Origin: JACPFV01 sp035526825
GTDB taxonomy: Bacteria > Pseudomonadota > Gammaproteobacteria > Nevskiales > Nevskiaceae
Direction of reading: 5' to 3'
DNA length: 45,806 nt
Assembly: GCA_035526825.1 (NCBI GenBank)
Contig: DATLBT010000052.1
Span: 1-45,806, forward strand
Of this stretch, positions 40,335 through 45,806 are shown one piece after another. A program made the translations under genes and the position numbers. The first letter of the stretch is position 1, and each line of letters starts with the position of its first letter. A model generated the notes under the pieces. That model was not told the DNA's origin. It was given only the letters and a program-made list of their open reading frames with translations, and made no database searches.

Positions 40335-42133
40335 CAGATCTCTCCCTGCAGCGCCTCGAGCAGCGGCCCGAGGTGCTTCTCGTAGCGCTTCCAGCGTCCG
40401 AGGGCGCCCTTGTAGATCGGCGAGCGTACCTGCCAACGGCTCGGCGTCAGCACGGCGCGGTCGGATTCGTGGAAGCGCAAGCAGCGTTCGTCCCAGGGCA
40501 GGCCGGCGCCCCCCTCTACCAGCCCGCGGCATTGCGGCTCGAAGTCGGCGATTAAGTCCTCGTAGCGGCACTCGTAGATCTGCTCGCGCGCGACCTCGGA
40601 CCAGTGCCGCATCAGGCGCATGTGTTCCTTGTAGAAGAAACCGATGTCGGAAAGGTCGGTGGCCTGCTTCTGCGTGAGGCCGAAATTCTCAGAGTAAATC
40701 GACGTCGCGATGTCGCGCGGGTCACGCCGGCACCAGATGATGCGGGCCTTCGGGAACAGCAGCGCGATTAGGCCGATATAGAAGAAGTTCACCGGGGCCT
40801 TGTCGACCAGGCGCTTCGCGTCGGTGCGGTAGCGCTTGAGCACGCTACCGAGGTAGTCGTCGGCGGCCGCGCGGGTGACGGCGGACGTCAGCGCCGCGGC
40901 GGCCTCGGGCCACGGCTGGATCGTGCCGATGCGGCCCTGCATCGCCTTCGACACCCGGCTGAGGTCGGTGAGTTCGCCGCAGCCGTAGGCGTCAGGATGC
41001 GACGCCAGGATCTGCTCAACCAGCGTCGTGCCGCTGCGCGGCATGCCGAGCACGAACACCGGCCGGTTGCTGTCGCTGCCCCAAGTGCGGCGCTGCTCGA
41101 GGAATGCGCGGGTGAACTGCGCGATGTTGCGGTCCACCCGCACCGTTAGGCCGGCGCGGTCGAATGGGCCGATCTGCTGGCGGCGGGCCGCGTTGGCCTT
41201 GTTCCAGACCGCGAAGGCGCCGTCGTAGTCGCCGCGACCATCGAGCGTCTTGCCCAACCCGAAGCCGGCGTTGGCGTGGTCCTGTGGCGAGCGCAGCGGG
41301 TCGTCGAGGATGCGCCGCGCGAGCTCGACGTCCTCGTCGCGCGCGTCCTTGCGCAGCAGCGTCAGCAGCGCCTCCACCGGTTGGGCCCATCCCGGCCGTA
41401 GCTCCAGCGCGCGACGCAGCTCCACTTCGGCAGCGGCCTTGTCGCCGAGGTCATCGAGCAGCTGGCCCAGGCCCATGTGGAGGTCGGGGGATTCCGGCAG
41501 CGCGGCAACGCCGGCGCGGAATACTTCCATGCATTGCCGCAGCAGCGACTGGTCAAACAAGGCGCCCGCCAGCCCGTGGTACATGACTTCCATCTTCGGA
41601 AAGCGTTCGAGACCGCGGCGCCAAACCGCCTCGGCGCGATCATGGACGGCTGCTTTGGTCAGCGCGCGGGCGTAGGTTTCGTAGGTCTGTGCCTGCTGCG
41701 GTGTCAGCGTGAGCGCCTGCTCAAAAGCCGGCACGGCCTGGTCGAGCCGGCCTGCCGTGGCCAAGGCCTGCCCGAAATTGTGCCAGGCCATGGCGTCACC
41801 CGGGGTGAGCCGCAGGCGCTGGTCCCAGTGAGGCAGCGATTCTTCCGCGCGACCCGCCGTGAGCAGCACCAGCGCAAGGTCGGCCTGCGCGTCGACGTGC
41901 TCGGGCTGCTGCTGCACGGCGAGGCGCAGCAGCTGGATCGCGGTGTCGCCCTGTTTCTGCTGCCAGGCCACCGCGGCTAGGCCGCGATAGGCTTCGATGC
42001 CGTGCTGCGGGTCGTGCATCAGGTCCGCGAAGACAGCCCTCGCCTGCTCCAACTGGCCGCCCTTGAGGTCGGCAAAGGCCTGCGCAATGCGCGCCGCCGC
42101 GGGCACGCTCCCGGAAACATTCTCAGCCGGCAT
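40334..42133 (-). CDS. TPR repeat-containing sulfotransferase
   Basis: A 599-residue protein with about eight N-terminal TPR units (residues 10-310; for example AYRGLAAVAWQQKQGDTAIQ, AWHNFGQALATAGRLDQAVP) and a C-terminal sulfotransferase. The PAPS loop is VFVLGMPRSGTTLVEQIL, followed by DKAPVNFFYIGLIALLFPKA and RRDPRDIATSIYSENF, which matches the 3'-phosphate Arg/Ser site. This is the tyrosylprotein-sulfotransferase-like bacterial family; RaxST is a functional relative in sulfating a secreted peptide. The TPRs suit recognition of a protein substrate. The ATG at 42133 lies 11 bases inside the methyltransferase gene, and the stop overlaps the 2OG oxygenase start. Confidence 0.9.
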   Translation of the reverse strand: MPAENVSGSVPAAARIAQAFADLKGGQLEQARAVFADLMHDPQHGIEAYRGLAAVAWQQKQGDTAIQLLRLAVQQQPEHVDAQADLALVLLTAGRAEESLPHWDQRLRLTPGDAMAWHNFGQALATAGRLDQAVPAFEQALTLTPQQAQTYETYARALTKAAVHDRAEAVWRRGLERFPKMEVMYHGLAGALFDQSLLRQCMEVFRAGVAALPESPDLHMGLGQLLDDLGDKAAAEVELRRALELRPGWAQPVEALLTLLRKDARDEDVELARRILDDPLRSPQDHANAGFGLGKTLDGRGDYDGAFAVWNKANAARRQQIGPFDRAGLTVRVDRNIAQFTRAFLEQRRTWGSDSNRPVFVLGMPRSGTTLVEQILASHPDAYGCGELTDLSRVSKAMQGRIGTIQPWPEAAAALTSAVTRAAADDYLGSVLKRYRTDAKRLVDKAPVNFFYIGLIALLFPKARIIWCRRDPRDIATSIYSENFGLTQKQATDLSDIGFFYKEHMRLMRHWSEVAREQIYECRYEDLIADFEPQCRGLVEGGAGLPWDERCLRFHESDRAVLTPSRWQVRSPIYKGALGRWKRYEKHLGPLLEALQGEI

Positions 42134-43124
42134 AACCACGTCCGCCCTCCAGCACCCAGCCCATCTCGTATCCCTGCTCCGCGATTGTCGCCGCAGGCGC
42201 CAGCACGAATCCGCCCTGCTGCAGACGATTTCGCATCGCCTGGACGCCGGCGGGATCAAGCGCGCAGTGCCGCAGCGCCTCGATGCGCGACAGGTGATCG
42301 GCCACGCCGGCGCGCAGAGTCTCGAGCCGTTGCCCCAACATCGCGCCGAATCCTCCACCCGCCTCGCCCAGGACCTTCATCAGCGCGGCCAGAATATCGT
42401 GCGCGTACTCGCCGTGCTTGACGAATTCTGACAGGTTCGCGAGCGTTTCTGTCGCGGCGTTGAAGCGGCCACGAACCTCCTCGGCCTCACGGTCGCCGGC
42501 CAGGCCGACGCGGCCGGCGTCGCTCGCCGCGCGCGCGAGGAACGGCAGCAGCGCGCGCGCCAGCGCCAGCACGCCGTCGGCGGCCAGCGCTGCGCGCGCG
42601 ACGACGATCTCGTCTGCGGCGAGCGCATCGAGGTGCGACCCGCGCTTGTGCAGCACGAAGGCAACCCGCGCGCGCCACCGCAGCACCCGCGCCAACTCGG
42701 TCCACGTCGCTTCGTCGTTGGCGTACTCGATGCCGAACAGGCTGGCCGCGAGCGACACGGATTCCGAGGCTAGCGGCAGCGCGTGGAAGCGCGTACGCGG
42801 ATGGATCGTCACGCGGGCCATGACCGGGCCGGCCGGCCAGTCCGGCCTCAGCTCCGCCGCATCCACGCCTACCAGCGCCGGCGCGCGGCCAGCATCGAAT
42901 CGCGACCAGAAGAAACGCAGCAGCGCGCCGTTGCCGCAGCCGAGGTCGAGTGCCAGGTCTTCAGGTCCGAGCACCGCCGCCTGCCGGCCCCAGAAAGCCT
43001 GGAGTTGCGGTCCATAAAAGCCGGCGAACGAAGTCGGACACGAATGTGCATGGCCCGCCGCCCAGTAGCGGCTCCAAGCCGCTTCGCCCGTGGCGGCTGC
43101 GTGCCCCTTGACTTCCAACTGCAA
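42123..43124 (-). CDS. Class I SAM-dependent methyltransferase
   Basis: A 333-residue methyltransferase. Motif I is DLALDLGCGNGALLRFF, motif II lies near PALVGVDAAELRP and motif III around LARVLRWRARVAFVLHKRG. The C-terminal half is a long helical extension without a recognised domain. No ATG or GTG is available near the N-terminus. I chose the TTG at 43124 because GGAG lies nine bases upstream; a TTG at 43139 falls inside the T-run of the receptor terminator and is unlikely. It overlaps the TPR-sulfotransferase by 11 bases, so it is translationally coupled to it. The substrate (protein, small molecule or lipid) is unknown. Confidence 0.8.
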   Translation of the reverse strand: MQLEVKGHAAATGEAAWSRYWAAGHAHSCPTSFAGFYGPQLQAFWGRQAAVLGPEDLALDLGCGNGALLRFFWSRFDAGRAPALVGVDAAELRPDWPAGPVMARVTIHPRTRFHALPLASESVSLAASLFGIEYANDEATWTELARVLRWRARVAFVLHKRGSHLDALAADEIVVARAALAADGVLALARALLPFLARAASDAGRVGLAGDREAEEVRGRFNAATETLANLSEFVKHGEYAHDILAALMKVLGEAGGGFGAMLGQRLETLRAGVADHLSRIEALRHCALDPAGVQAMRNRLQQGGFVLAPAATIAEQGYEMGWVLEGGRGYAG

Positions 43125-43137
43125 GAAATCGGTCTCC

Positions 43138-43169
43138 AAAAAACACAGGACCCCTTGCGGGGTCCTGTG
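43138..43169 (-). terminator. Terminator/attenuator after the TonB-dependent receptor
   Basis: On the minus strand CACAGGACCCC, a four-base loop and GGGGTCCTGTG form a perfect 11-bp stem followed by six T residues. It begins 18 bases after the receptor stop. The T-run leads directly into GGAG, the ribosome site of the methyltransferase, so any readthrough transcript would have this stem abutting that site. The hairpin may set the ratio of receptor to tailoring enzymes. Confidence 0.9.
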
Positions 43170-43186
43170 GTTAATCTTGCCGCGAC

Positions 43187-45806
<2,620 letters not shown>

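Overview
The window is about 45.8 kb of high-GC chromosomal DNA from a proteobacterium. It is most likely a gammaproteobacterium of the Xanthomonadales/Nevskiales/Steroidobacterales type. The reasons are the miaB-ybeZ-ybeY-corC-lnt gene order, an SSB with an acidic DDDIPF tail, a TtpC-type TonB energiser, large TonB-dependent receptors and several short palindromic repeats of the REP kind. The lineage is inference. Coding density is very high. Only uvrA (19.1-22.0 kb) and a crotonase (36.9-37.7 kb) lie on the + strand. I saw no tRNA, rRNA, CRISPR array, transposase or prophage gene.

Region 1 (1-10.1 kb, all minus) reads as one long transcription unit: a hypothetical protein, a quinone oxidoreductase, a low-molecular-weight protein tyrosine phosphatase, then miaB, phoH/ybeZ, ybeY, corC/ybeX, lnt, a GNAT acetyltransferase, and a MacA/MacB-like set (adaptor, ATPase, permease cut by the window edge). 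Most junctions are 1-4 base stop/start overlaps. ybeY appears to start at CTG, and the phoH start region carries an in-frame palindromic repeat. Region 2 (10.1-18.9 kb, minus) holds two cytoplasmic hybrid histidine kinases and ssb. The larger kinase, about 2,117 residues, has eleven tandem 276-bp HAMP repeats, a GAF domain, a kinase core and three receiver domains. Region 3 is uvrA, set off from ssb by a long imperfect hairpin.

Region 4 (22.0-35.4 kb, minus) is a second long co-directional block. Read in the direction of transcription it is DUF3450, TtpC-like ExbB, ExbB, two ExbDs, TonB, a TPR protein, an EamA permease, an oligopeptide-type ABC importer (binding protein, two permeases, one ATPase) and a large DUF1302 outer-membrane protein. 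It looks like an envelope-spanning uptake module: outer-membrane protein, TonB energiser, periplasmic binding protein and inner-membrane importer.

Region 5 (35.5-45.8 kb) is the most unusual part. A TonB-dependent receptor, cut by the window edge, is followed by a SAM methyltransferase, a TPR-sulfotransferase, a 2OG-Fe(II) oxygenase and an Asp/Asn beta-hydroxylase fused to a sulfotransferase. A TPR-linked Asp/Asn hydroxylase lies a little further on. This collects three hydroxylase-type domains, two sulfotransferase domains and one methyltransferase beside a receptor. I infer a tailoring cassette that hydroxylates, sulfates or methylates a protein, peptide or imported ligand. The substrate cannot be read from the sequence.

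At least four families of palindromic repeat occur at gene junctions. Three copies have become coding sequence, at the N-termini of PhoH and OppD and at the C-terminus of the EamA protein.
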